Shown: positions 9,660 through 18,475, numbered from the stretch's first letter. The stretch: 64,000 bases of DNA from Nibribacter roseus (GCF_042662225.1 NZ_JBHSYQ010000015.1:124001-188000); one strand, 5' to 3'. Numbers and translations: made by a program. Notes: generated by a model not told the origin, from the letters alone.

Positions 9660-10723
9660 ATGAAAAAAAAAGTATAGTTCGAATTAAGGACATAGCGGAG
9701 CGGGCACAAGTTTCAAGAGGAACCGTTGACAGGGTTTTACATAACCGGGGTAGGGTAGCAGAAGACGTAAGACAGCAGGTCCTGAAAATTGTGGAGGAGA
9801 TGAATTACGAGCCCAACCTTATTGCTCGTACCTTAAAATCAAACCGAACCTATACTTTCATTGCTCTTATTCCAGATCCAGATGTAGACAGGTATTGGGA
9901 AGACCCAAAGGCAGGCATTGAAAAAGCTGAAGCGGAGTTAAGCCAATACGGTGTAGTGGTAGAGCAACTGATCTTTGACCCGTACAACATTGAATCTTTC
10001 CAGAAAAAAGCCACAGAAGTAATCAATCACAATCCTGATGGAATCATTGTAGCCCCAATTTTCCATAAGGAAGTAATGGCTTTCTTTGAAGAATGGGTAA
10101 AGCAGGATATTCCTTACGTTCTGTTCAATACTCAAATTTCTGATTCTTCCGCGCTTAGCTACATAGGGCAGGACTCGTACCAGAGCGGTTTGTTGGCTGC
10201 CAAGTTATTGCATTATGGTTTGACTGGGCCCGCAACGGTTTTGGTGGCGCACGTTGGCGAAGACATTTCAAATTCGGCCCACTTGTTAGAAAAGGAAAAA
10301 GGATTTAGAGATTACTTTTCAAAAGACCACCTGGTAGGGCAGTTTGAGGTGATACAGCAAACCTTTGATGACCCTAAGAATGCTTCTTTTGTACAGCAAA
10401 TTTTAGAGCTTAAGGAAAAGAATCCCAATTTAAAAGGCGTTTTTGTTTCTAACTCAAAAGCGTTTGAACTAGCGTATTATATAGAGAAGTTTTCTTGGAA
10501 TGATGTGAAACTGGTAGGCTATGATTTGTTGCCGCAGAATTTAGAATATCTGGAAAAAGGTGTTATTGATTTTCTGATCAATCAAAATCCTTTCGGGCAA
10601 GGGTATTGGGGAATCCAGCAATTAACTGACTTGACAGTTTTCAAGAAAGAAATTCAGCCAATTAAATATTTACCGCTTGACATCATCACTCAGGAGAATT
10701 TAAGATTTTATCTGAACGTGTAA
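9660..10723 (+). CDS. LacI-family transcriptional regulator with an apparent one-base frameshift in an A9 tract at its start
   Basis: The C-terminal 310 residues are an intact sugar-binding-protein-like effector domain. In the same frame upstream, from base 9674, the DNA reads an excellent LacI helix-turn-helix (IRIKDIAERAQVSRGTVDRV). The only suitable ATG, at 9660, is followed by nine A residues and stops in its own frame at TAG 9675. With ten A residues the frame would read M-K-K-K-S-I-V-R-I-K and run intact for 354 residues. A GTG at 9791 would lose the whole DNA-binding domain. So this is a real mutation, a slippage-controlled gene or a homopolymer base-call error. The likely role is control of the adjacent glycan genes. 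Confidence 0.75.
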
Positions 10724-10859
10724 AATCAATGTAAGGCTTCAGAATTACAATGAATAGGCTCCTATTTGCTGTGCTTTTTTGAAATATAGAGGAATGCACT
10801 ATTGAGAAAAACTTTAGGAGCGCCTATCTGATATCAGTAAAGTTTAGAGCTATAAATGA

Positions 10860-10925
10860 AAAGCCCTCGTTCCTGTTTTAGCCCTATTTTTATAAAAGTA
10901 GGGCTAAAACAGGAACGAGGGCTTT
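10860..10925. terminator. Bidirectional terminator built on the 36-nt palindrome
   Basis: Perfect inverted repeat with 27-nt arms between convergent genes. The core (10875-10910) is a 36-nt dispersed palindrome, and the arms extend outward by a further AAAGCCCTCGTTCCT. Confidence 0.8.
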
Positions 10926-10939
10926 GTTGTGTGAAGAAG

Positions 10940-11854
10940 TTAGTCGCAGAAAGAATAGCTGCTTTTCTTGCCGGTGCTTAGTATAATATGCTCTTGCTGC
11001 TTCTGGCCAGCCAGCACATTGTCAAGAAAATCTATTATCAGGTGCTGCTTTTTGTTAAACAGTTCACCGCTGTACTCATGGGCACCTCCGCAAAAGGTTA
11101 CCAGTCTTGTGTTCCCGTTCAGTTCTACCACATGCTTGTAAATTGGTAAGGCGCCAAACAGCATGAACCAGTTAGAGGCATTAGTAGGGCAATTATGATG
11201 AGCTCCGGTAGCATACGGAACCCCTTTGTCTTCACTGCCATGGAATAGCATTACAGGCATTAAGTTTTTTGGAGTGATCAGGTTCAAATCCATGATGGCA
11301 CCGGCACCGGACACTACCCCAGCATATTTAAAAGTGGCCGGCAGAGTGACATTTGGGTATAAATTCATTTTTTGTCTGTCCCAAAAGGCAGCATGCAACG
11401 CAGCCTCGGCACCGGCGCTACTGCCTGATAAAAATATTTTGCTGGGGTCAATGCCGTGTTTTTGCGCGTTTTGCAGGAAGTAAGAGGTGGCTAGCCACAT
11501 TTGATTGGCAGCAATTTGCCAGGTTTTGATTTTCTCAGGCAACTGACCGGTGCAGCCATAGTTTCGGCCTTTCATGTACAGGGTATAGGAAATTGTTGCA
11601 GCGGCATAACCTCTGTTAGCGAGGTAACGGGAGAAGTTATGCCCTGCAGATCTGTCGCCGGCAGCGAACCCTCCGCCGTGTTCAAAAATGACCAAAGGAA
11701 GTGGCTCTTTACTCTTTTGAGCAGGCAGAAAAAGATCTAGCTCTAATTTTAGCGTATCATCTTGATAATAAGTAAATGTGGTGAATTTCTGTGCATTTGA
11801 AATGGAGGCAATTGTGGTGAATAACACCATAAGGATAAGCTGTATTTTTTTCAT
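10940..11854 (-). CDS. Secreted alpha/beta-hydrolase (carboxylesterase / feruloyl-esterase-like)
   Basis: The 304-residue product starts with a Sec signal peptide ending near SISNAQ. The oxyanion-hole motif is HGGG, the nucleophile elbow is GSSAG, and the late GSED and GGAHEY segments fit the acid and His of the triad. These are features of the hormone-sensitive-lipase / BD-FAE type esterases that remove acetyl or feruloyl groups from polysaccharides. It is convergent with the LacI-family gene and separated from it by a strong bidirectional terminator. The substrate is inferred from context. Confidence 0.75.
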   Translation of the reverse strand: MKKIQLILMVLFTTIASISNAQKFTTFTYYQDDTLKLELDLFLPAQKSKEPLPLVIFEHGGGFAAGDRSAGHNFSRYLANRGYAAATISYTLYMKGRNYGCTGQLPEKIKTWQIAANQMWLATSYFLQNAQKHGIDPSKIFLSGSSAGAEAALHAAFWDRQKMNLYPNVTLPATFKYAGVVSGAGAIMDLNLITPKNLMPVMLFHGSEDKGVPYATGAHHNCPTNASNWFMLFGALPIYKHVVELNGNTRLVTFCGGAHEYSGELFNKKQHLIIDFLDNVLAGQKQQEHIILSTGKKSSYSFCD

Positions 11855-12207
11855 AGCTATGTAAGAGGTAAAAAAGTAATTAGTGTTTGCTTATTTGGTT
11901 TAGAATAAATTTTTAGTTAGAAAATAATGACCGCACCTGATGTGAGGCTACAACAATGGGATCAGATTGTACTTTAATGCCGCCCTACCCGCTATCTTCT
12001 CCTGCGCACCCTCTGGGCAAAGCTGGTTTAGTAGTGGAGGGACTGAAGGGGCATGTTTTCATTAGGTGTTTTATTCTGCCACTTCCAAACCTATAGAGTT
12101 TAGAAACCTCGCGTGCTTTATGTTTTGGACCTGTTTTCCAGAAAGTAGACCCAAAACAGGAGTACTCAAAGACAATTTCAAACGCTTCTAAGACTGGTTG
12201 TAATATG
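11855..12207. other. Intergenic region upstream of the esterase
   Basis: 353 nt between two leftward genes. It contains the 36-nt palindrome at 12122-12157, 50 nt after the GH109-type gene stop. A near -7 box (TACTTTTT, minus strand) precedes the esterase. Nothing else is recognised. Confidence 0.5.
12122..12157. repeat. 36-nt dispersed palindrome
   Basis: GTTTTGGACC at the left and GACCCAAAAC at the right. The core is exactly 36 nt. It lies just downstream of the GH109-type gene. Confidence 0.7.
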
Positions 12208-13653
12208 CTAAGCCTTCACGTTGGTAGTGCCGCCGCCCGCAAAGGTTAGATCAACCGGTTTGTTCTTCTGCCAGGCACCCCTTGTAAAGTCTGGCACGTC
12301 TATAGAGTTTGATCGGTTAGCCACCGACCATTCACTTAACGGGGCAATGGCGCTCCAAAGGGCAGCGTCATACACGTCCTGGTCCAGCGGGAAGCCATTC
12401 CGAAGGCAATCTATCAAGCGCCACTCCATCAGGAAATCCATTCCGCCGTGCCCACCTATTTTCTTTGCCATCTCACCCAGTTTCTTGGTAAGCGGGGGCG
12501 TATACTGTTGCTCCACCTTTTGGAATTCTTCCTTAGAAAGCCATCTTTGGTGGCTAGTGGCTATTTTGGCTGGAGTAGGCCACTTTCGGGCTATGCCCTT
12601 GGTGCCGCTCACCAAGTGAATGCGGGAATATGGTCGGGGAGAGGACACATCATGCTGCACCATTATAGATTTGCATTTCTTCGTCCGGATGGTGGTGGTG
12701 TTCATGTTGCCCCGGAAATTCATATGAACAAACTGTTGGTAGTAGCTGTCTTTGGCGGCTGCCTCCTTGGCTTTAGGTCCCATGGAGAAGTCATTGGAGG
12801 CCATGGAGACAAGATAATCCATTTGGTCGCCGCGGTTGATATCCATGATCTGGCAGATGGGCCCAAGCCCATGGGTAGGGTAAAGGTTGCCATTGCGGAG
12901 GCCGTTCTCCCTGAGGCGCCAATTGTCCTGGTAGGCTGCTTCAGTTTCGCTGGTTATGGCAAAGTTTAGGTCCAGGAGGTCATGTATGTAAGCTCCCTCC
13001 CCGTGTATTATTTCGCCAAAGAACCCCTGCCGGGCCATATTCAAGGTAAGCATCTCAAAAAAATCATAGCAGCAGTTCTCTAGCATCATGCAATGTTTTT
13101 TGGTGCGCTCTGACGTTTCTACCAATTGCCAGCACTCTTCAATAGTTGTAGCGGCGGGCACCTCTACTGCCACATGTTTGCCCTGCTCCATGGCATACAC
13201 AGCCATAGGCACGTGTAGGTGCCAGGGCGTGGCAATGTAAACCAAGTCAAGGTCATCTCGGTCGCACATTTCTTTCCAGGCTTCCTCAGAGCCAGAGTAG
13301 GCAATAGGCTGCTGGCCAGACTTCTCTATTTTCTTCTGAGTCGCGGCCACCCGTTCAGGCCTCAGGTCACACAGCGCCTTAATTTCCACCCCTTCTATAT
13401 GAATCATGCGCACGACTGAACCTGGCCCGCGCATACCCAACCCAATATAGCCTATCCGCACCTTGTCTAGTTTGGGAGCAGCATAGCCGCTCATGTTAAA
13501 TTGTTGCCGTCCAGCTGCTTTACGAGCCTGCTGCTGGATGTAATTTAGATTAGATGCGGACGAGGAGGCAGCGCAGCCGCTCAAACCGGTACTGGCAAGG
13601 CCAACTCCGGCCAGACCAGCCAGCTTCAGGAAGTCTCTACGGTTATTACTCAT
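12208..13653 (-). CDS. Gfo/Idh/MocA-fold protein of the GH109 type, Tat-exported
   Basis: The 481-residue product has an N-terminal twin-arginine signal (NNRRDFLKLAG) ending in a lipobox-like LSGC. The Rossmann motif GYIGLGMRGPG binds NAD. YIATPWHLHVPM, the ECWQLV / MMLENCCYDFF region and GGHGGMDF are typical of family GH109, the NAD-dependent alpha-N-acetylgalactosaminidases that work by an oxidation-elimination-reduction cycle. Length agrees with the family (about 450-480). The substrate may be different in this species. It fits the surrounding glycan-degradation genes, but it is on the opposite strand from the first operon. Confidence 0.8.
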   Translation of the reverse strand: MSNNRRDFLKLAGLAGVGLASTGLSGCAASSSASNLNYIQQQARKAAGRQQFNMSGYAAPKLDKVRIGYIGLGMRGPGSVVRMIHIEGVEIKALCDLRPERVAATQKKIEKSGQQPIAYSGSEEAWKEMCDRDDLDLVYIATPWHLHVPMAVYAMEQGKHVAVEVPAATTIEECWQLVETSERTKKHCMMLENCCYDFFEMLTLNMARQGFFGEIIHGEGAYIHDLLDLNFAITSETEAAYQDNWRLRENGLRNGNLYPTHGLGPICQIMDINRGDQMDYLVSMASNDFSMGPKAKEAAAKDSYYQQFVHMNFRGNMNTTTIRTKKCKSIMVQHDVSSPRPYSRIHLVSGTKGIARKWPTPAKIATSHQRWLSKEEFQKVEQQYTPPLTKKLGEMAKKIGGHGGMDFLMEWRLIDCLRNGFPLDQDVYDAALWSAIAPLSEWSVANRSNSIDVPDFTRGAWQKNKPVDLTFAGGGTTNVKA

Positions 13654-13977
13654 AGATAATCACGCTTTTTGCATGGTTTTATGGTGAGCGAAAAGAATTA
13701 GAATGCTTCAGATTCTTTTCATATAGCGCATTGGTACATCAAAAGCAGATAACTCGGTATTACCATTACATAGCCTAATTGCGGAATAGGCAAAACGGTA
13801 AAAATATGTTAACTGGTGGTTTGGTAAAGCGGTGAAGTAGTGATAGCTGATTTAAAAATAGAGATAGGGATTCTATTATCCAACTAACTATTAGTAAAAA
13901 CGTGTTCGAACACACAGGTGTTTAGAATTGTCTTAGTCGAGCACAGCTTAGCATAGCTTCAAGCATCCAAAAAAGTA
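13654..13977. other. Intergenic region upstream of the GH109-type gene
   Basis: 324 nt, AT-rich, with no supported gene. It should carry the promoter of the leftward GH109-type gene, but no clear TAnnTTTG box was found. It ends in decayed mobile-element DNA. Confidence 0.4.
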
Positions 13978-14285
13978 GGAAGTACTTAAATGGCTTGGGT
14001 TAAAGTGTTAGAAGTCCGGAAGCAGAATGGAATCCTGCCAGGGGAGGAGAGCTTTAAGGCTTCTTCTGCTTTTGATGTGAAGAAGATTAGCAACAGTAAT
14101 CCTAAACAGATGGGAGTACATCTGACAAAGAACAAGGTGGAGTTTTAAGGCTAAACAGGGAACTGATCTAAGTCAATCTCAACAATTCATACAAACTCTC
14201 TTACATTTAAGAGGAACTACAAAGGCTAAAAGGGGATGAAATCAAGGAAATCACCCTTAAGTATTCCACACTACATTTATTTCTA
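13978..14285 (+). pseudogene. Decayed fragment of an HUH rolling-circle replication gene
   Basis: From ATG 13990 a 52-codon frame reads ...NGILPGEESF-KASSAFDVKK... and aligns closely with NGILPREQNF-KASSAFDVKK of the intact Rep at 19146-19988. A deletion removes the YVT of its YLTKYVTKN motif, and the frame stops at 14148. Further on, interrupted by several stops, SKSIS and then ELQRLKGDEIKEITLKYSTL match the Rep segments SKSIS and ELHRLKRNEIKEIPLEYCTL. The fragment has no N-terminal catalytic half. It is a relic of an earlier insertion of a related element. Confidence 0.85.
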
Positions 14286-14333
14286 ACCTTCCATAAAACT
14301 ACTATGTGGTTTTATGGAAGGTTAGAAATAAAA
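14276..14333. repeat. Perfect inverted repeat with 24-nt arms
   Basis: Arms at 14276-14299 and 14310-14333 (roughly TTTATTTCTAACCTTCC ... GGAAGGTTAGAAATAAA) around a 9-nt loop. It starts exactly where the Rep relic ends. It is not the 36-nt family. It could be a terminator or a miniature element end. Confidence 0.75.
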
Positions 14334-14451
14334 ATCTCTAAAACAGATAATATATAAAATGGAAGTTTATATGCTTAAATGATAATACATTCAAAATGAA
14401 GCCAATTACAGAATTGAATAAAAGAAATTAGCCCTAGTTCTTGCTTCTTTA

Positions 14452-14503
14452 TACCAGCTGTTTTAGGGCTATTTTTTAAAAAATAACGCTAAAACAGCTG
14501 GTA
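14452..14503. repeat. 36-nt dispersed palindrome with extended arms
   Basis: The core at 14460-14495 reads GTTTTAGGGC ... CGCTAAAAC, and the arms extend outward by TACCAGCT. It lies just downstream of the leftward sugar dehydrogenase stop and may serve as its terminator. Confidence 0.75.
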
Positions 14504-14525
14504 AACCTTCAAGATAAAAGCGCTT

Positions 14526-15764
14526 TTACTGGCGGGGTGAAATCTTCCAAAGCTCGCCATTTGTTTGGTCGGTCACTATATATAGGGCACCATCGGGACC
14601 TTGGCGTACATCTCGTATACGTTGGTTTCGGTCTTGGAGCAAGTGCTCTTCTCCGGTTACCTTTCCATCTTTTATTTTTAGCCTGACTAGCCGCTTGTCT
14701 TTCAGGCCTCCAATAAATAAGTCGCCGCGCCACTCTGGAAATGCATTTCCAGAGTAAAACTGTGCGCCTGATGGAGCGATAACAGGATCCCAATAATACA
14801 CAGGTTGCTCAAAGCCTTCTTTCTGGGTAACTGAGTTAGGTACCGGACTGCCTGAGTATTCTTCACCGTACGTAACTAATGGCCACCCATAGTTTTTCCC
14901 CTTTTGTATCAGGTTTAGTTCATCACCACCCTGTGGACCCATATCCACTATCCATAGTTTCCCGGCAGCGTCAAATGCCGCCGCTTCCACATTTCTATGG
15001 CCTACAGACCAAATTTCTGGCAAGGCGCCTGCCTGTCCTATAAATGGATTGTCAGGGGCTGGTGCTCCTTGAGGAGTTATCTTTATGATTTTCCCTAAAT
15101 GGCTATCAAGGTGTTGTGCCTGTGGGCGCGTAGCCAAGTCTGAACGTTCACCAAGGGTAACATACAGCATGCCGTCCGGACTAAATGCTAGTCTAGAACC
15201 AAAGTGCATTTTATTGTTATATGTTGGCAATGCACGGAATATAGTTTTTACCTGCCCTAATGATGTTCTATCTGCAGAAAGCACGCCTCGAGCCACACTC
15301 GTTCCATTACCGCCTGCCCAAGGCTCCGTAAAACTCCAGAAAATGGTGTTGTCAGTGCTGAAATTGGGGCTTAAGGCTACATCAAGCAATCCTGCTTGTC
15401 CACCAGCTTCCACGTTAGGTAGACCAGCTATGGGCGCTCCCACTTCTCCGCTGGCGGAAATTATGCGTAACCGCCCAGATTTTTCCGTAACAAGCAAAGA
15501 ACCATCAGGAAGTGGCTCAACCGCCCATGGCTGCTCTAAGCCCTTAGCCAATGTCTGAACCTGAAAATTTGTAGAGGAAGATATGGCGCAGGCCCGGGTT
15601 TGCCCGGCAAAAGCAGGTTTCTGGTGCGGTGCGTTTGCTTCACGGTTTTCTAGTGGAGTACAGTTGTCTAGGGTCTTTTCATCTGCTGTTTCAGAACTGT
15701 CATTGCAAGAGAGGAAAAATATGCATGCCAGTAGATAAGCAGCAGAGCGTAGTAATGTTTTCAT
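14526..15764 (-). CDS. PQQ-dependent aldose sugar dehydrogenase-like lipoprotein
   Basis: The 412-residue product has a lipoprotein signal (lipobox FLSC). It is a six-bladed propeller of the soluble glucose dehydrogenase / YliI family: LEQPWAVEPLPDG, AGLLDVALSPNF, HFGSRLAFSPDG, GHRNVEAAAF, GGDELN, KNYGWP. Family members bind PQQ and Ca2+ and oxidise aldoses in the periplasm. The usual HRNPQG stretch is HRNVEA here, so activity is not certain. It is a standalone relative of the dehydrogenase domain in the large fusion protein at 5984-9445. Confidence 0.8.
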   Translation of the reverse strand: MKTLLRSAAYLLACIFFLSCNDSSETADEKTLDNCTPLENREANAPHQKPAFAGQTRACAISSSTNFQVQTLAKGLEQPWAVEPLPDGSLLVTEKSGRLRIISASGEVGAPIAGLPNVEAGGQAGLLDVALSPNFSTDNTIFWSFTEPWAGGNGTSVARGVLSADRTSLGQVKTIFRALPTYNNKMHFGSRLAFSPDGMLYVTLGERSDLATRPQAQHLDSHLGKIIKITPQGAPAPDNPFIGQAGALPEIWSVGHRNVEAAAFDAAGKLWIVDMGPQGGDELNLIQKGKNYGWPLVTYGEEYSGSPVPNSVTQKEGFEQPVYYWDPVIAPSGAQFYSGNAFPEWRGDLFIGGLKDKRLVRLKIKDGKVTGEEHLLQDRNQRIRDVRQGPDGALYIVTDQTNGELWKISPRQ

Positions 15765-16081
15765 ATGAAGCCAAGGTAGATTAAACTAATATAGTCTACT
15801 ACCTTAAACTTGTAATGTATAAATAGGTTTAAAGAGCACTGCTCCGGTGCCCATAAGGAAAAGCTTCATGGGAAGGTGCAAATGCCAATTTATGTAATCT
15901 TGAAATTTGAGCAGCTTGAGTATTTGATTTAGGAGCAAATCTCTCTATAGTGCCACCCGCTTAAGAATTGTAGATTATTTTTTTCAGAAGTTTCTTGTTC
16001 AGCAAGCAATATGATACCGACCAGATGATCTGCGGTTTTATGATTAGTAGCTCTTGGTTTATTAGGTGCAGGAGAATAAAA
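15765..16081. other. Intergenic region left of the integrated element
   Basis: About 320 nt between the leftward sugar dehydrogenase and the relict tRNA terminator. No gene, promoter box or palindrome of the 36-nt family was recognised. Confidence 0.4.
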
Positions 16082-16115
16082 AAGAGGACAGCGTCAGAAT
16101 ATCTGAACTGTCCTC
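16082..16115 (-). terminator. Rho-independent terminator, inferred original terminator of tRNA-Leu
   Basis: AGAGGACAG pairs with CTGTCCTCT (9 bp). On the minus strand the stem is followed by CTTTTTATTC. It lies 4 nt outside the left att core, so before integration it would have followed the leftward tRNA-Leu(CAA) gene, now 6.4 kb away. Confidence 0.7.
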
Positions 16116-16119
16116 TCAA

Positions 16120-16136
16120 AGTACCCAGGGCCGGAG
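16120..16136. other. Left attachment site core
   Basis: GTACCCAGGGCCGGAGT, identical to the last bases (minus strand) of tRNA-Leu at 22556-22572. It is a duplicate of the acceptor 3' strand and part of the T arm. Confidence 0.85.
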
Positions 16137-16218
16137 TACTTTTTACTTCCTCCGTTTAATTTGTCTTTTCTAAAAAGTGGCTTTAAAATGCTTTAAAAGC
16201 GGTTTTATGGTTAAGATT

Positions 16219-16244
16219 GATTAAGCCGGATTAAAGCAGATTAA
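16219..16244. repeat. GATTAA iterons near the left att end
   Basis: GATTAA occurs at 16219, 16229 and 16239, exactly one helical turn (10 bp) apart, with GATTGA just before. The array is flanked by the inverted pair CGGTTTTAT (16200-16208) and ATAAAACCG (16245-16253). This is a likely binding array for Xis, Int or an element regulator, upstream of the integrase. Confidence 0.6.
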
Positions 16245-16247
16245 ATA

Positions 16248-16276
16248 AAACCGTCCCCTAATCCGTCCCCTGAGAA
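16248..16276. repeat. Left subterminal direct repeat of the element
   Basis: AAACCGTCCCCTAA-TCC-GTCCCCTGA-GAA, itself two GTCCCCTRA motifs 12 bp apart. A near copy is at 22477-22505. It is a candidate arm-type integrase site. Confidence 0.65.
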
Positions 16277-16313
16277 TTTTTATTGTCTATATTGCAGGCC
16301 TAACTCTTGACCT

Positions 16314-17537
16314 ATGGCCTCAGTTTCATTTGTCCTAAAAGAACCAAATTCGAAAGAAGAGACTCTTGTCTATCTCCTGTTTAGGTTCAGTAACTCCAAG
16401 CTCAAATTCTCTACTGGTGAAAAGATACTTCCAAAGTTCTGGAACCCTGAGAAGCAGAAAGCAAAAGAGACAAAACAGTTTCCAGAGTTCCCAGAGTTTA
16501 ACTCACGCTTGGACAACATAGAGAAATGGATTAAGTCTATCTACCGAAAGCTCCTGAATGATGAAGAGGAGATAACTTTAGATAAGCTTAGGGCTGAGCT
16601 TACCAAAAAAGTAAAGCCTCAAGCTGAGGTAAAGAAGCTTGACCTGATTGCTTTTGCTGATGAGCTAATTAAGAATACTTCTAAGAAGCCTAATACTGTC
16701 AAGAACTATAAGCAGGCGCTTGTCAAGCTTAAGGAGTTTAAAGAGGCAAAGAGAAAGCCGTTAGAGTTTGAAAGCATCAATCTTGAGTTCTATAATGACT
16801 TCACCAAATACTTACAGGAAAGAGGCTTCTCAATTAACAGCATAGGAGGCTTTATAAAGAACATCAAGGTATTTATGAATGAAGCCACAGACAGAGGCTT
16901 AAATAAGAACCTTGAATACTTAAACAAGCGATTTAGGGTAATAGAGGAGCACTCAGATACTATCTATCTTACCCAAGAGGAAATAACAAAGATTTATGAG
17001 CTTGACCTTTCAGAAAACAGCCGGCTTGAGAGAGTAAGGGATTTGTTTATTGTGGGCTGTAATACTGGTCTTAGGTTTTCTGACCTAAACCAGATTAACA
17101 GTGATAACTTCATCAGTAACGGTTCTCAAATTAAAGTTAAAACTGAGAAAACCGGAGAGACTGTTATTATTCCAGTTGGCAAAAGAGTAAAAGAGATTTT
17201 AGACAAGTATAAAGGGGTATTGCCGAATTCTATCAGCAATCAGAAAATGAATGATTATCTAAAAGAGATTTGTGAACTAGCTGAACTTTGTGAAAGTGTG
17301 TTAGTAAGTATAACAAAGGGAGGGAAGAAAGTTCAGGAATCATTTAAGAAGCATGAATTGATTTCTACCCACACGGCAAGGAGAAGTTTTGCTACAAATC
17401 TTTACCTTGCTGATGTGCCCTCCATTACCATCATGAAAATGACAGGGCATAAGACTGAGAAGGCCTTCCTTAAATACATTCGTCTTACTCAGGAGCAAAA
17501 CGCCCAAAAACTTGTTAATCACCCATTCTTCAACTGA
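16314..17537 (+). CDS. Tyrosine recombinase / integrase of the tRNA-Leu element
   Basis: The 407-residue product follows the Bacteroidetes integrase plan: N-terminal arm-binding region, SAM-like core-binding domain (about 105-205), then the catalytic domain. All main catalytic residues are visible: Arg254 (TGLRFSDL), His353 and Arg356 (HTARRSFATN), His379 (GHKTEKAF) and Tyr388 (YIRL). So it appears intact. It lies about 180 nt inside the left att core, as expected for a tRNA-targeting integrase. It overlaps the next gene by one base (TGATG), which suggests translational coupling. Confidence 0.9.
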   Translation: MASVSFVLKEPNSKEETLVYLLFRFSNSKLKFSTGEKILPKFWNPEKQKAKETKQFPEFPEFNSRLDNIEKWIKSIYRKLLNDEEEITLDKLRAELTKKVKPQAEVKKLDLIAFADELIKNTSKKPNTVKNYKQALVKLKEFKEAKRKPLEFESINLEFYNDFTKYLQERGFSINSIGGFIKNIKVFMNEATDRGLNKNLEYLNKRFRVIEEHSDTIYLTQEEITKIYELDLSENSRLERVRDLFIVGCNTGLRFSDLNQINSDNFISNGSQIKVKTEKTGETVIIPVGKRVKEILDKYKGVLPNSISNQKMNDYLKEICELAELCESVLVSITKGGKKVQESFKKHELISTHTARRSFATNLYLADVPSITIMKMTGHKTEKAFLKYIRLTQEQNAQKLVNHPFFN

Positions 17538-18475
17538 TGCCACTTTCTAAATTTAGCCCTGAACAATTAACTCATCTTAAATGTGAGTTTGACAACCTAC
17601 AGTCAATAGAAGATAAGTTTCGTTTCTGGCCTACTAAGTTAAATTTCTCTTATGCTAAGGTAGGGGTTACTATAGGCGTCAATAATGTCAATGACTTTTT
17701 AATACATACAACAAATGAAGATGAGGTTGAAAAATTGAATGTTCTAACTTTAGAAGAGGCTAAAATATATTCTGATGTTTTGAGGACACGCCACAAACGC
17801 CCACCCAATATTGATTTTGATTATGAAAAAAAGGAGCTAGACAGGAAATTGATTAACGCAATTAATCCTTTACCTATTCTAAATAAAGAAAGGCAATGGA
17901 TAGAGCAGGAAATACAAAAGCACGATTTAAATGGGCGAAATTTCTTTGAGGCTATAGAGAAAATTGATTGTCATTTTATAGGACTGAAATGTTGGGGGCC
18001 AAATTACCCGATATTGTGGAATATAGGGTATGAAGATTACTACGTAAGAGGAAAAGAACCTGATTTGCGTTGCTATTGGAGGAGCGGAGAAGAGCTATTA
18101 GCATTGATGAATGGTTATTCTCTGGCTCTTTATCACAAATACATTGATAAAATAGAATGGGAGTATAGCCAGAAAAGAAGCTCAATAGCGCAAGAAGAAA
18201 CTACTAGAAAGCAACAGCTTTTAATTCTCTTTGAAACTGGAATGTTAGATAGCCTTAACCACTTAGCTGTTAAAGACAGGAATAAGCTTTTGTCTGTCTT
18301 GTTAAACAGAAGTGAGACAAATATTAGAATGGAGCTTAACAAGATTCATAAGAAAGGAAAGACTAACAGTATCCGTAATGAAGAAAACCTTGCTTTCTTA
18401 TCTAAACTATTTGCTGAAACTGGGCTTGAGGAAAAATCCAAAGAGATTAAGAATGAGCTAGATGAGTTAAGGTAA
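17537..18475 (+). CDS. Unknown 312-residue protein coupled to the integrase
   Basis: I do not recognise this protein. It is soluble with no signal peptide or membrane segment. The middle has an aromatic-rich block (CWGPNYPILWNIGYEDYYV). The C-terminal third (LLILFETGMLDSL ... NEENLAFLSKLF) is helical and vaguely recalls the C-terminal region of RteC-like proteins of Bacteroidetes mobile elements; this is only a resemblance. Its start overlaps the integrase stop by one base. A role in element regulation or mobility is inferred from position only. A weak stem (AGCCTC/GAGGCT, 18485-18515) follows the stop. Confidence 0.6.
   Translation: MPLSKFSPEQLTHLKCEFDNLQSIEDKFRFWPTKLNFSYAKVGVTIGVNNVNDFLIHTTNEDEVEKLNVLTLEEAKIYSDVLRTRHKRPPNIDFDYEKKELDRKLINAINPLPILNKERQWIEQEIQKHDLNGRNFFEAIEKIDCHFIGLKCWGPNYPILWNIGYEDYYVRGKEPDLRCYWRSGEELLALMNGYSLALYHKYIDKIEWEYSQKRSSIAQEETTRKQQLLILFETGMLDSLNHLAVKDRNKLLSVLLNRSETNIRMELNKIHKKGKTNSIRNEENLAFLSKLFAETGLEEKSKEIKNELDELR

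Noticed and set aside
9791..10723. LacI-family gene starting at GTG 9791
   Set aside because: This start would remove the whole helix-turn-helix, which is clearly encoded in the same frame upstream to 9674.
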